5,244 nt of DNA from Lachnospiraceae bacterium (GTDB taxonomy: Bacteria > Bacillota > Clostridia > Lachnospirales > Lachnospiraceae): contig JAITWD010000234.1 of the NCBI GenBank assembly GCA_031285465.1, positions 1 through 5,244 on the forward strand, in the 5' to 3' direction. Position numbers and translations under genes: made by a program. Numbering within the stretch: position 1 is the first letter of the stretch; each line of letters begins with the position of its first letter. The notes under the pieces are model-generated. The model saw only the letters and a program-made list of their open reading frames with translations, did not search any database and was not told the DNA's origin. Positions 1-5,183 of this stretch are shown here, in pieces.

Positions 1-53
1 ATATACAAAATGAACACATCTACAGAAAAGTGGTTGAGGGTTATTTTTTATAA
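1..53 (+). CDS. Possible 3' end of an upstream gene (partial, doubtful)
   Basis: The frame beginning at base 3 is open from the window edge to a TAA at 51-53 and encodes about 16 residues ending in YRKVVEGYFL, which reads like an ordinary protein C-terminus. A second frame, from base 1, is also open to a TGA at 85-87, so which frame is coding, if either, cannot be decided from so short a piece. No family can be assigned. The orphan Shine-Dalgarno-like run AAAGGAGG at 87-94 lies downstream, but no ATG, GTG or TTG follows at a usable distance. Confidence 0.2.
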   Translation, partial: IQNEHIYRKVVEGYFL

Positions 54-191
54 TATGGCGGTTCTATTGCACAGTTTAGGAATATGAAAGGAGGAAAAGC
101 AGACAGAGGATAAGGATTAAACCATTTAAATTAAGTAGAGCAGTTTGAATGGAAAAATATATTAAACAATCAAGTCGCAGTCTAAAGTCCT

Positions 192-221
192 TTGTTGGTT
201 GGGATTATTGTTATCTATACT
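192..221 (+). promoter_or_regulatory. Putative sigma-A type promoter of the sigma-like gene
   Basis: A TTGTTG box at 192-197 is followed after 18 bases by TATACT at 216-221, which matches the -10 consensus at 5 of 6 positions. The -35 box is weak (3 of 6). Transcription would begin near 228, so the RNA would open with a short leader that contains the 244-290 inverted repeat. This is the best promoter-like pair seen between 54 and 295. That region otherwise shows only an isolated TATAAT (49-54) without a properly spaced -35 box, and the orphan AAAGGAGG at 87-94. Confidence 0.4.
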
Positions 222-243
222 ACTGAGAAAAAGTCAAATCCGC

Positions 244-290
244 GCACCACCTTTTTGATTATTGTCAACTCAAAATCAAAAAGGAGGAGC
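244..290 (+). promoter_or_regulatory. Inverted repeat that covers the ribosome binding site of the sigma-like gene
   Basis: Bases 244-260 are complementary to 274-290 over 17 positions, with only two A-A mismatches (249/285 and 246/288). The inner 11 pairs (250-260 with 274-284, CCTTTTTGATT and its complement) are perfect, around a 13-base loop. The 3' arm contains the Shine-Dalgarno sequence AGGAGG (282-287), 8 bases before the ATG at 296. As RNA, the stem would hide the ribosome binding site; as DNA, it could be an operator. It is not a terminator, because no T-tract follows the 3' arm. Regulatory function is inferred from the pairing alone. Confidence 0.6.
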
Positions 291-295
291 CGAGC

Positions 296-742
296 ATGGC
301 AGAGAGAGAAGAGTTTTATATTGGATTAAATAATGAGAGTATCCTAGTGAGCAAAGAAATCTATGAGGTCTATCGTCAGGGCCGAAGAAAAGAGAGCTAT
401 TTTCTAAGCGACTTAAAGAAAGAGCGGATTGTGGTGGATAAATCGACCGGTCAAAGGGCGGTGATCCCCGGCAGAGAGGTTTCTTATGAGCAATTGGTAG
501 AGGCAGAAGTACAGTTTTCCAATAATGAAAAAGCGTTGCTGGATGTAGTGGTCGATACAGTACTATTGGAGAAGTTACGGGCGATACTAAATAATCTGCC
601 CGAAAGTGAAGTGACAATCATCCGGGCACTGTTTTGGGATGAAATAAGTGAGGTGGAGCTTGCGAAGCAACTGGGGCTGGCGCGGACTACTTTGCGCTCA
701 AGAAAATATAAGATTTTGGCGAAGCTTAAGAAGCAACTATAG
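296..742 (+). CDS. Sigma-70 region 4-like DNA-binding protein (148 aa)
   Basis: This encodes a small sigma-factor-like regulator. The C-terminal part (about residues 85-148) has the form of sigma-70 region 4: the lead LPESEVTIIRALFWDEISE (101-119), then a helix-turn-helix with ELAKQLGLARTTL near 121-133 and a basic end (RSRKYKILAKLKKQL). This module normally contacts the -35 element and RNA polymerase. Regions 2 and 3 of a full sigma factor are absent. The N-terminal 60 residues, with VSKEIYEVYRQGRRKESYF (18-36), resemble small sigma-like proteins found in clostridial phages and Tn916-type conjugative elements; this is family recollection, not a search result. The start is well supported by AGGAGG at 282-287, 8 bases upstream. 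The site lies inside a strong inverted repeat, suggesting translational control. An intrinsic terminator follows 30 bases after the stop, so the gene appears monocistronic at its 3' end. It might regulate neighbouring accessory genes or its own element, but its target is unknown. Confidence 0.85.
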   Translation: MAEREEFYIGLNNESILVSKEIYEVYRQGRRKESYFLSDLKKERIVVDKSTGQRAVIPGREVSYEQLVEAEVQFSNNEKALLDVVVDTVLLEKLRAILNNLPESEVTIIRALFWDEISEVELAKQLGLARTTLRSRKYKILAKLKKQL

Positions 743-764
743 AAATAAAGCTACTATAGAAATA
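736..764 (+). repeat. 12-bp direct repeat at the stop codon of the sigma-like gene
   Basis: ACTATAGAAATA occurs at 736-747 and again, identically, at 753-764 (period 17). The first copy includes the TAG stop (740-742). It looks like a small local duplication; no function is evident. Confidence 0.6.
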
Positions 765-771
765 TGAGTTT

Positions 772-808
772 CCTCCCCCGCTAAAAGTTTGGTGGGGGAG
801 GTGTTTTT
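772..808 (+). terminator. Intrinsic (Rho-independent) terminator after the sigma-like gene
   Basis: CCTCCCCC (772-779) pairs perfectly with GGGGGAGG (794-801). The stem can continue inward with G-T and A-T pairs (780-783 with 790-793), leaving a small A/T-rich loop. A run of five T (804-808) follows. The very GC-rich stem plus T-tract, 30 bases after the stop codon at 742, is typical of an intrinsic terminator and should separate the sigma-like gene from the genes downstream. Confidence 0.85.
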
Positions 809-882
809 AACCGGGCGGTTTAGCCGATGTACAGGGATTTTAGAAACGTGCTACTAGTCACGAAAAAAACAGAAAAAGCGCT

Positions 883-898
883 TAAATGTCAACATTTA
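883..898. repeat. 16-bp near-palindrome over the start of the 886 reading frame
   Basis: TAAATGT (883-889) and ACATTTA (892-898) are exact reverse complements separated by CA. A compact dyad like this could be a binding site for a dimeric repressor, or occur by chance in AT-rich DNA. It includes the ATG at 886-888. Confidence 0.35.
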
Positions 899-1251
899 GT
901 GTCCACAAGATAGCACATTCTATAAAATTGCATGATTTTTTTGCGATGCGATATGCGCGCGGAAATAGGTTTGGTGGTGTGAGAACCGTTAACTATCGCG
1001 GTCAGCAAGAAACGACGATAAATCAAAGCGTGTTAACTTGTTACTGGTCAGATAACCAAAAGTATTATAAACAAAAAGACAATGAAAATATGGGGGTTGA
1101 TTTTTGGAAAAGGATATGGTATGTTTTCGAAAGGCAAGAGTATTTGTTTTATATATGCGCGAGAAATCTTTTCAAACAGGACAACTTTGGATTACCGATA
1201 AAAATAGTAAACGGTGATTTGAAAAAGAATCAGTGTAATATAATCATGTAA
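886..1251 (+). CDS. Doubtful hypothetical protein (121 aa)
   Basis: An open frame of 121 codons encodes a basic, aromatic-rich product with no recognised domain, no signal peptide and no clear membrane segment. Points against a real gene: no Shine-Dalgarno sequence lies before the ATG at 886 (the upstream bases are mostly A-rich), none lies before the later in-frame ATGs (residues 21 and 69), and the amino-acid order shows no familiar motif. Points for it: its length in AT-rich DNA, and its position after a terminator with a palindrome at its start. It may be a decayed gene, a strain-specific small protein, or chance. I see no better candidate between 809 and 1538. Confidence 0.25.
   Translation: MSTFSVHKIAHSIKLHDFFAMRYARGNRFGGVRTVNYRGQQETTINQSVLTCYWSDNQKYYKQKDNENMGVDFWKRIWYVFERQEYLFYICARNLFKQDNFGLPIKIVNGDLKKNQCNIIM
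1219..1244 (+). promoter_or_regulatory. Weak promoter-like pair upstream of the surface-protein gene
   Basis: TTGAAA (1219-1224; 5 of 6 of the -35 consensus) and a perfect TATAAT (1239-1244) are present, but the spacer is only 14 bases, well short of the usual 16-18. If used, transcription would start near 1251 and give the surface-protein mRNA a leader of about 300 bases. A chance match in AT-rich DNA is quite possible. Confidence 0.2.
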
Positions 1252-1538
1252 GAAAGACCGTAAATACACATGTCTCATAACAGGACAAGCGAGTGTTACT
1301 CATGCGAGGAATGCGATTGTTTTTAGTGGTTGGTTTTAGATGGCATAGTGAGGCTTTGAATAGCCAACATGTCATATGATATATGAGCCGATGGCAAACT
1401 GATGATTAAAGTGAATGGTTTATAAAAGAAGAACATGAACGCTAAATTGTGCAGATAACACAATGAATGACGCTGTGATTACATAAAATTCACCATAGAG
1501 TAGGACCTCCAAAAGAAAGCATCTCCAAAAGAAATCAA
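1252..1538 (+). other. AT-rich intergenic leader region, no gene seen
   Basis: No convincing reading frame, tRNA or known riboswitch was recognised here. Small structures present are GAGT/ACTC (1291-1294 with 1298-1301), GGCT/AGCC (1352-1355 with 1362-1365) and the palindrome TCATATGA near 1373-1380. None is strong alone. An isolated TATAAA at 1421-1426 lacks a good -35 partner. The stretch probably contains the promoter and leader of the 1560 gene, but I cannot place the promoter with confidence. Confidence 0.4.
1507..1534 (+). repeat. 12-bp tandem direct repeat just before the surface-protein gene
   Basis: CTCCAAAAGAAA occurs at 1507-1518 and 1523-1534 (period 16) with identical sequence. 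It lies immediately before the possible GTG start at 1539 and 25 bases before the preferred ATG. It could be a slipped-strand duplication or a paired binding site in the leader. Confidence 0.6.
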
Positions 1539-1546
1539 GTGAAAGT

Positions 1547-1551
1547 GAAGG
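1547..1551 (+). promoter_or_regulatory. Ribosome binding site that decides the surface-protein start
   Basis: GAAGG at 1547-1551 lies 8 bases before the ATG at 1560, a good spacing. The in-frame GTG at 1539 and GTG at 1545 have no comparable site upstream, and the ATG at 1554 lies only 2 bases from it. The ATG at 1560 also gives a compact signal peptide (MKAKRKW then a hydrophobic core). Confidence 0.6.
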
Positions 1552-1559
1552 TAATGAAC

Positions 1560-1637
1560 ATGAAAGCAAAGAGAAAATGGGCACTGACAGTACTCTTATG
1601 TATGCTATTGGTGGTTAACGGTAGTACGACCTATGCC
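1560..1637 (+). other. Sec signal peptide of the GLUG protein
   Basis: Residues 1-26 have a basic n-region (KAKRK), a hydrophobic core (about 8-19, ALTVLLCMLLVV) and a polar c-region ending TTYA. Cleavage is predicted after Ala26, before GQATES. There is no lipobox: Cys14 lies inside the hydrophobic core rather than at the end of the peptide, so this is not a lipoprotein signal. Confidence 0.8.
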
Positions 1638-4600
1638 GGGCAGGCTACGGAATCATCGATTAGTCAGACGGTTAATGCGATATCGCTCCGATCAGTATCA
1701 GGCAATGACGACCAAAATACCGACGATCCAGGTAGCGGGGAACTATCCAGTCCGGAGGCAACCGCTTCACCGGATAGCTCACCATCACCCGTCCCCGATA
1801 CATCGGCAGAGCCGGAAGAGACCACCGGTCCGCAGGGAATGCCGTCACCGGGGCTGATCGAATCGCCTGAAGATGAGGCGATGAGTGAAGACGGCGAGGG
1901 TTTGGAAGCGGACGGTGGGATCGGGTTATTGGCAGCGTCTTTAGGTGACGGGTCAAAGGAAAATCCCTTTATGATCACTGATGCTCAGTCTTTTAAGAAT
2001 ATCAAAAATAACCTGTCAGCCCATTATGAGCTGGCAACTAACATTGATTTTAATAAAGAAAAGCTTATCCCGATCGGTACTGAGTCGATGCCCTTTACCG
2101 GGGTGCTCAATGGGAATAACTATACCCTCAAAAACTTCTCGATCAATGGCGATGGCTATCATGCCGGTCTGTTTGGATATATGAGAGGAGCAACGGTAAC
2201 GGATCTTCTGGTCGAGGGCGGGCAGTTAACGCGGAGGACATCGGCTCTCTATACGGGGATATTAGCCGGCTATCTTAATAACTGTACGGTTAATGGCGTC
2301 CGGTTAATGGGGAATACGATAACTGCCGGAAACTATTCAGGAACTTTAGCAGGTTATGTTTCAGGGGGGACCATTACCGGTTGTTCGGCGGAGATTAAAG
2401 CAGGGGCAGGGAGTGTGACCGGAAATAATGATACCGGCGGCTTGATCGGTAAGACTTTACTGGCAACGGTAATACGCTGTTTTTCCGATGTGGCGGTACA
2501 GGGAGCAATGTACACTGGGGGTCTTGTGGGCAGTGTTGAGGGGGTTCAGATTAATCCCGGCAAGGTGGAAGAGAGTTATTCGACTGGGAAGGTGAGTAGC
2601 GGATCGATCTATGTGGCGGGTCTGGTCGGATACATAATGTACGGCGAAGTAAATAACTGTTTTGCAATTGCCAGTGTCTCCTCTACTTCAACCATAAAAG
2701 CAACATGGGCGGGGTTGGTCGGAAGAATGATCGCTTCCGGCGTTACGAACAGTTACGCCGTCGGTGCGATCAAAGCCGGCGGAAGTGGTCTTGCAAATGC
2801 AGGTGCCAGCAATACCGTGACCGATTCATATTTTGATATCATAGCTTCGGGCATTACCGATATAGATGTTGATAACGTTGGTAAGCTTTCGACGGGAATG
2901 CTCCGGGAAGCGGGCTTTCCCGCGTGGGATTTTGAGAAGGTCTGGGCGATAAATGAGGGTAGTAGCTACCCGTATCTGCAAAATATAAAGGAACCGGTCT
3001 TTAAGGCGGTCAATACAAGCGGTCAGCCGTTGGGGAGTGGAACGAGTGACGATCCTTATCTTATCAGCACGGTCAACCAGTATAAGATGATCAGGTTGGA
3101 GATGACCGGGCATTTCCGTCTTTCGGCGGATATTGACTTTAAAAAAGAGTCACTAACCCCGATCGGAACCGATCTTAAGCCCTTTAGCGGCGGACTGGAT
3201 GGCGATGATCATACGCTTAGGAATTTTGTGATCAGTACCACCACAAGCTATGCCGGTCTGTTTGGCTATATGAAGGACGCGACGGTAAAAGATCTGATCA
3301 TAGAGGGGGCAGAGATCAGGCAGGGGAATTTATTATATACGGGTGCACTGTCAGGGTATCTTAATAACTGCACAGTGGAAAATATTATCCTAAAGGACAT
3401 TAACCTGTCGGGCGGTTCATTTAACGGATCATTGTCCGGTTATGCCGATCAGGGTAGCATCAGTGGATGCAGTGTGATCGGGAAACTTTCAATAGTGGGT
3501 AGCAGTGAGCGAAATGGTGGACTGGTCGGGAGAACTGTGGGAACCAGGGTGAGCGATTGTCTGGTATCGGCGGAAGGAAGCGTAACCGGGGCAAGGTTTA
3601 CCGGTGGACTGATCGGTGAGATGTCTTCCGGTACGATCGAAAAATGTGCGGCGGTTATTAACGTCAAAGCCCCCAGCTTTGTCGGCGGACTGATCGGCTA
3701 CGCAGTAGGTAGCGCGACGACACCGGTAAAGGTGGAGCAGTGTTTTGCGATGGGAAATGTAACCGATGGTATAAATATTGGGGGTCTGCTCGGCAGTATT
3801 GAGTATGGCGGAATAAATAACTGCTACGCGGTCGGGCAGGTAAAACCAAGTTCGGACAGTGTGTATGCAGGCGGACTGGTTGGTAAGAACAGCAATACGC
3901 CGATCAATAATAGTTTTGCGGCAGTGTCGCTAAATCAGTATGGCAATGGCTTAGCTTTCCTGGTGGGCACATCGCCGGTGACCAATTCCTACTTTGATGC
4001 GACGATAGCAAGAAAAACCGCACCGGTCAACCAGGCGAAGACGACGGCGCAGTTATCCGATCCTGCCACATTTGTAAACTGGGATATGGCGGGGATCTGG
4101 GATCACCAGAATGGTACCTACCCGACACTAAAGAAGGTGACCGTTGCTTCTTCATTGATGCCGTTTGCATTAACCATAAGTAGTGTTACCACCGATTCGG
4201 CGGTGATCGACTGGTCCGACATCAAAGAGGCAACCGGATATGAACTATCCTATGACGATAAGAGTATCATCTTTGAAACATCAGAAGCAACCCTTGAAAA
4301 TCTGTTACCCGACACAGAGTACTTATTAAAAGCGCGTGCCCTATTTGAGGGTAAGACCGGGATGTGGTCGGGAGAAGTGGCGGTCAGAACAAAACCGATC
4401 CCGCAATCCCCCGGTGGGCTGCATGCAACCCAAAAAACAAGCGATTCCATTACGATGGCATGGAATCAATTAGCTGATATAGCAAGTTATGACCTCGTCA
4501 TTAATAACAGGATCATCAATACATCGGAAAACAGTGCCACTTTGACCGGTCTGACACCTGGTGTCCATTACCTGATCTATCTTAAAGCCCATTATAACGA

Positions 4601-4973
4601 TGGTAGCACAAAGATAAGCGAAACGGTTATGGAGAAAATCTATACCCTTGCCCCCCAGACCGACTACGCCCGCACTTTCATTGATAAATGCGAAGGGCAG
4701 ACCTGGTTTATCGATGAGATGGAAAAACTGTTAAACCTAAAGGGTAAATCGGTCAATACGATCGCTTCCCGTGACGATCTGTCCACCATCTATGCGATCG
4801 GCTTAGCCGACCGGGGTTTGACCGGAACGATCCCGGCTGCCATCGGTGAACTATCGAACTTAAAGTACCTCTACCTTGCCAATAACCGCCTAGAGGGTGA
4901 GTTGCCGGATGAGTATTACAGCCTGACCAACCTGATCGAAACCGATCTGTCGGGTAATAACCTGATCGAATGA
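1560..4973 (+). CDS. Secreted GLUG-repeat / fibronectin III / leucine-rich-repeat surface protein
   Basis: This encodes a large extracellular protein of 1137 residues from ATG 1560 (1144 if the upstream GTG at 1539 is used). In order it has a Sec signal peptide (1-26), an acidic Ser/Thr/Pro-rich linker (about 48-120), two homologous GLUG-repeat halves (129-475 and 492-859), two fibronectin type III domains (about 867-945 and 948-1031), a bridging segment, and a short plant-type leucine-rich repeat (about 1078-1137). GLUG units carry the G-L-(V/I/F)-G core and occur in Gram-positive surface proteins, including some M26 IgA-peptidase relatives; they are expected to stack as beta-helix. No protease motif such as HExxH was noticed, so a binding or adhesive role is the best inference. 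No LPXTG, SLH or C-terminal membrane segment is present, so attachment to the cell is unexplained. The coding region is visibly richer in GC than its upstream flank. A second signal-peptide gene follows 210 bases downstream. Confidence 0.85.
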   Translation: MKAKRKWALTVLLCMLLVVNGSTTYAGQATESSISQTVNAISLRSVSGNDDQNTDDPGSGELSSPEATASPDSSPSPVPDTSAEPEETTGPQGMPSPGLIESPEDEAMSEDGEGLEADGGIGLLAASLGDGSKENPFMITDAQSFKNIKNNLSAHYELATNIDFNKEKLIPIGTESMPFTGVLNGNNYTLKNFSINGDGYHAGLFGYMRGATVTDLLVEGGQLTRRTSALYTGILAGYLNNCTVNGVRLMGNTITAGNYSGTLAGYVSGGTITGCSAEIKAGAGSVTGNNDTGGLIGKTLLATVIRCFSDVAVQGAMYTGGLVGSVEGVQINPGKVEESYSTGKVSSGSIYVAGLVGYIMYGEVNNCFAIASVSSTSTIKATWAGLVGRMIASGVTNSYAVGAIKAGGSGLANAGASNTVTDSYFDIIASGITDIDVDNVGKLSTGMLREAGFPAWDFEKVWAINEGSSYPYLQNIKEPVFKAVNTSGQPLGSGTSDDPYLISTVNQYKMIRLEMTGHFRLSADIDFKKESLTPIGTDLKPFSGGLDGDDHTLRNFVISTTTSYAGLFGYMKDATVKDLIIEGAEIRQGNLLYTGALSGYLNNCTVENIILKDINLSGGSFNGSLSGYADQGSISGCSVIGKLSIVGSSERNGGLVGRTVGTRVSDCLVSAEGSVTGARFTGGLIGEMSSGTIEKCAAVINVKAPSFVGGLIGYAVGSATTPVKVEQCFAMGNVTDGINIGGLLGSIEYGGINNCYAVGQVKPSSDSVYAGGLVGKNSNTPINNSFAAVSLNQYGNGLAFLVGTSPVTNSYFDATIARKTAPVNQAKTTAQLSDPATFVNWDMAGIWDHQNGTYPTLKKVTVASSLMPFALTISSVTTDSAVIDWSDIKEATGYELSYDDKSIIFETSEATLENLLPDTEYLLKARALFEGKTGMWSGEVAVRTKPIPQSPGGLHATQKTSDSITMAWNQLADIASYDLVINNRIINTSENSATLTGLTPGVHYLIYLKAHYNDGSTKISETVMEKIYTLAPQTDYARTFIDKCEGQTWFIDEMEKLLNLKGKSVNTIASRDDLSTIYAIGLADRGLTGTIPAAIGELSNLKYLYLANNRLEGELPDEYYSLTNLIETDLSGNNLIE
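1944..2984 (+). repeat. GLUG beta-helix half 1 (8 units)
   Basis: Residues 129-475. The half opens with GDGSKENPFMIT, a cap also seen in half 2 as GSGTSDDPYLIS, followed by the ELATNIDF and PIGTESMPFTG strands. Eight GLUG-like units then begin near residues 201, 231, 259, 291, 318, 351, 382 and 408. It closes with a WDFEKVW...YPYL motif (456-473). Domain calls rest on reading the repeat pattern, not on a profile search. Confidence 0.75.
3033..4136 (+). repeat. GLUG beta-helix half 2 (9 units)
   Basis: Residues 492-859, homologous to half 1 throughout. The GSGTSDDPYLIS cap and the ADIDFKKE and PIGTDLKPFSG strands match those of half 1. Nine GLUG-like units begin near residues 564, 593, 621, 651, 680, 707, 739, 769 and 795, and the closing motif is WDMAGIW...YPTL (841-857). 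Runs such as AGLFGYM and GYLNNCTV are shared word for word with half 1, and the DNA is still recognisably similar there. Half 2 carries one more GLUG unit than half 1. Confidence 0.75.
4158..4394 (+). other. Fibronectin type III domain 1 of the GLUG protein
   Basis: Residues 867-945. The pattern is typical: alternating hydrophobic strand TISSVTTDSAVIDWSDI with the conserved Trp885, then ATGYELSYDD, then LLPDTEYLLKARAL, the L-x-P-x-T-x-Y signature of the fold. It probably acts as a spacer or binding module on the outer surface. Confidence 0.75.
4401..4652 (+). other. Fibronectin type III domain 2 of the GLUG protein
   Basis: Residues 948-1031. It begins IPQSPGGLHATQKTSDSITM with the conserved Trp968, then IASYDLVIN, then TGLTPGVHYLIYLKA, the second L-x-P-x-x-x-Y signature. 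It follows domain 1 almost directly, as in tandem arrays. Confidence 0.7.
4791..4970 (+). other. Short plant-type leucine-rich repeat at the C-terminus
   Basis: Residues 1078-1137. Two complete units (IGLADRGLTGTIP and LYLANNRLEGELP) and a partial third (TDLSGNNLIE) fit the L-x-x-N-x-L-x-G-x-(I/L)-P pattern of plant-specific-type repeats. The protein stops at the end of the NNL turn of unit 3, with no capping sequence. The segment before it (FIDKCEGQTWFIDEM, about 1040-1054) may be an N-terminal cap and contains the only mature cysteine outside the GLUG halves. Confidence 0.7.
4929..4970 (+). repeat. 12-bp direct repeat ending at the stop codon
   Basis: AACCTGATCGAA is found at 4929-4940 and 4959-4970, both in frame and encoding NLIE. 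The TGA (4971-4973) comes directly after the second copy. It may simply reflect leucine-rich-repeat similarity, or mark where a longer array was deleted. Confidence 0.6.
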
Positions 4974-5020
4974 TCGGTAGATACTGGTGAAGGTCAGTCC
5001 AATAGCCACGCAGTTACCCG

Positions 5021-5041
5021 TGTAGGGAAAATGTAGGGAAA
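5021..5041 (+). repeat. 10-bp direct repeat TGTAGGGAAA
   Basis: Two identical copies lie at 5021-5030 and 5032-5041 (period 11) in the gap after the GLUG protein gene. No function is evident. Confidence 0.6.
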
Positions 5042-5058
5042 CGCTGATTTAATCAGTG
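5042..5058 (+). repeat. Short hairpin in the gap after the GLUG gene
   Basis: CGCTGAT (5042-5048) pairs with ATCAGTG (5052-5058), with one G-T wobble and a 3-base loop. No T-tract follows, so it is not an intrinsic terminator. A related pair of TGATCAG words follows at 5069-5075 and 5081-5087. It could be an operator or an mRNA 3'-end stabiliser. Confidence 0.35.
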
Positions 5059-5090
5059 CTTCTGTAGATGATCAGGTAAATGATCAGTAA

Positions 5091-5165
5091 ACAACCAGTT
5101 AAACGATTAACAAGATACGCACATAGATAACCAGCACCCCAAATGACACCCGCCCACCTACACCC
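5091..5165 (+). promoter_or_regulatory. C-rich, G-poor leader segment (possible Rho-loading region)
   Basis: By direct count this 75-base stretch has 28 C and 8 G. It carries CACCC three times (5135, 5147 and 5161), 12-14 bases apart. C-rich, G-poor RNA is the usual composition of Rho utilisation sites, and no intrinsic terminator is seen after the gene ending at 4973. It could equally be the untranslated leader of the 5184 gene. Function is inferred from composition only. Confidence 0.3.
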
Positions 5166-5183
5166 GATAGGAGTTTAAAATAC

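Noticed and set aside
34..54. TTGAGG and TATAAT as a promoter
   Set aside because: The spacer is only 9 bases, too short for a working pair.
149..226. A 25-codon reading frame starting at ATG 149
   Set aside because: There is no Shine-Dalgarno sequence, the product has no recognised motif, and its end overlaps the likely -35/-10 region.
276..617. 113-codon frame on the minus strand
   Set aside because: It lies antisense to the well-supported sigma-like gene and encodes no recognisable pattern; a shadow frame.
1380..1420. GGCAAACT near 1393-1400 as a c-di-GMP riboswitch core
   Set aside because: Only a short part of the conserved core is matched; the second conserved helix and the tetraloop-receptor elements are missing.
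1664..1978. Minus-strand frames opposite the linker of the GLUG protein
   Set aside because: They arise from the repetitive Pro/Ser/Glu codons of the sense gene, which has a clear domain structure.
1560..4973. IgA-peptidase (M26) activity suggested by the GLUG repeats
   Set aside because: GLUG units occur in many non-enzymes, and no zinc-protease HExxH motif was found in the protein.
5042..5058. Hairpin as an intrinsic terminator of the GLUG gene
   Set aside because: The stem is short, contains a wobble pair and is not followed by a run of T.
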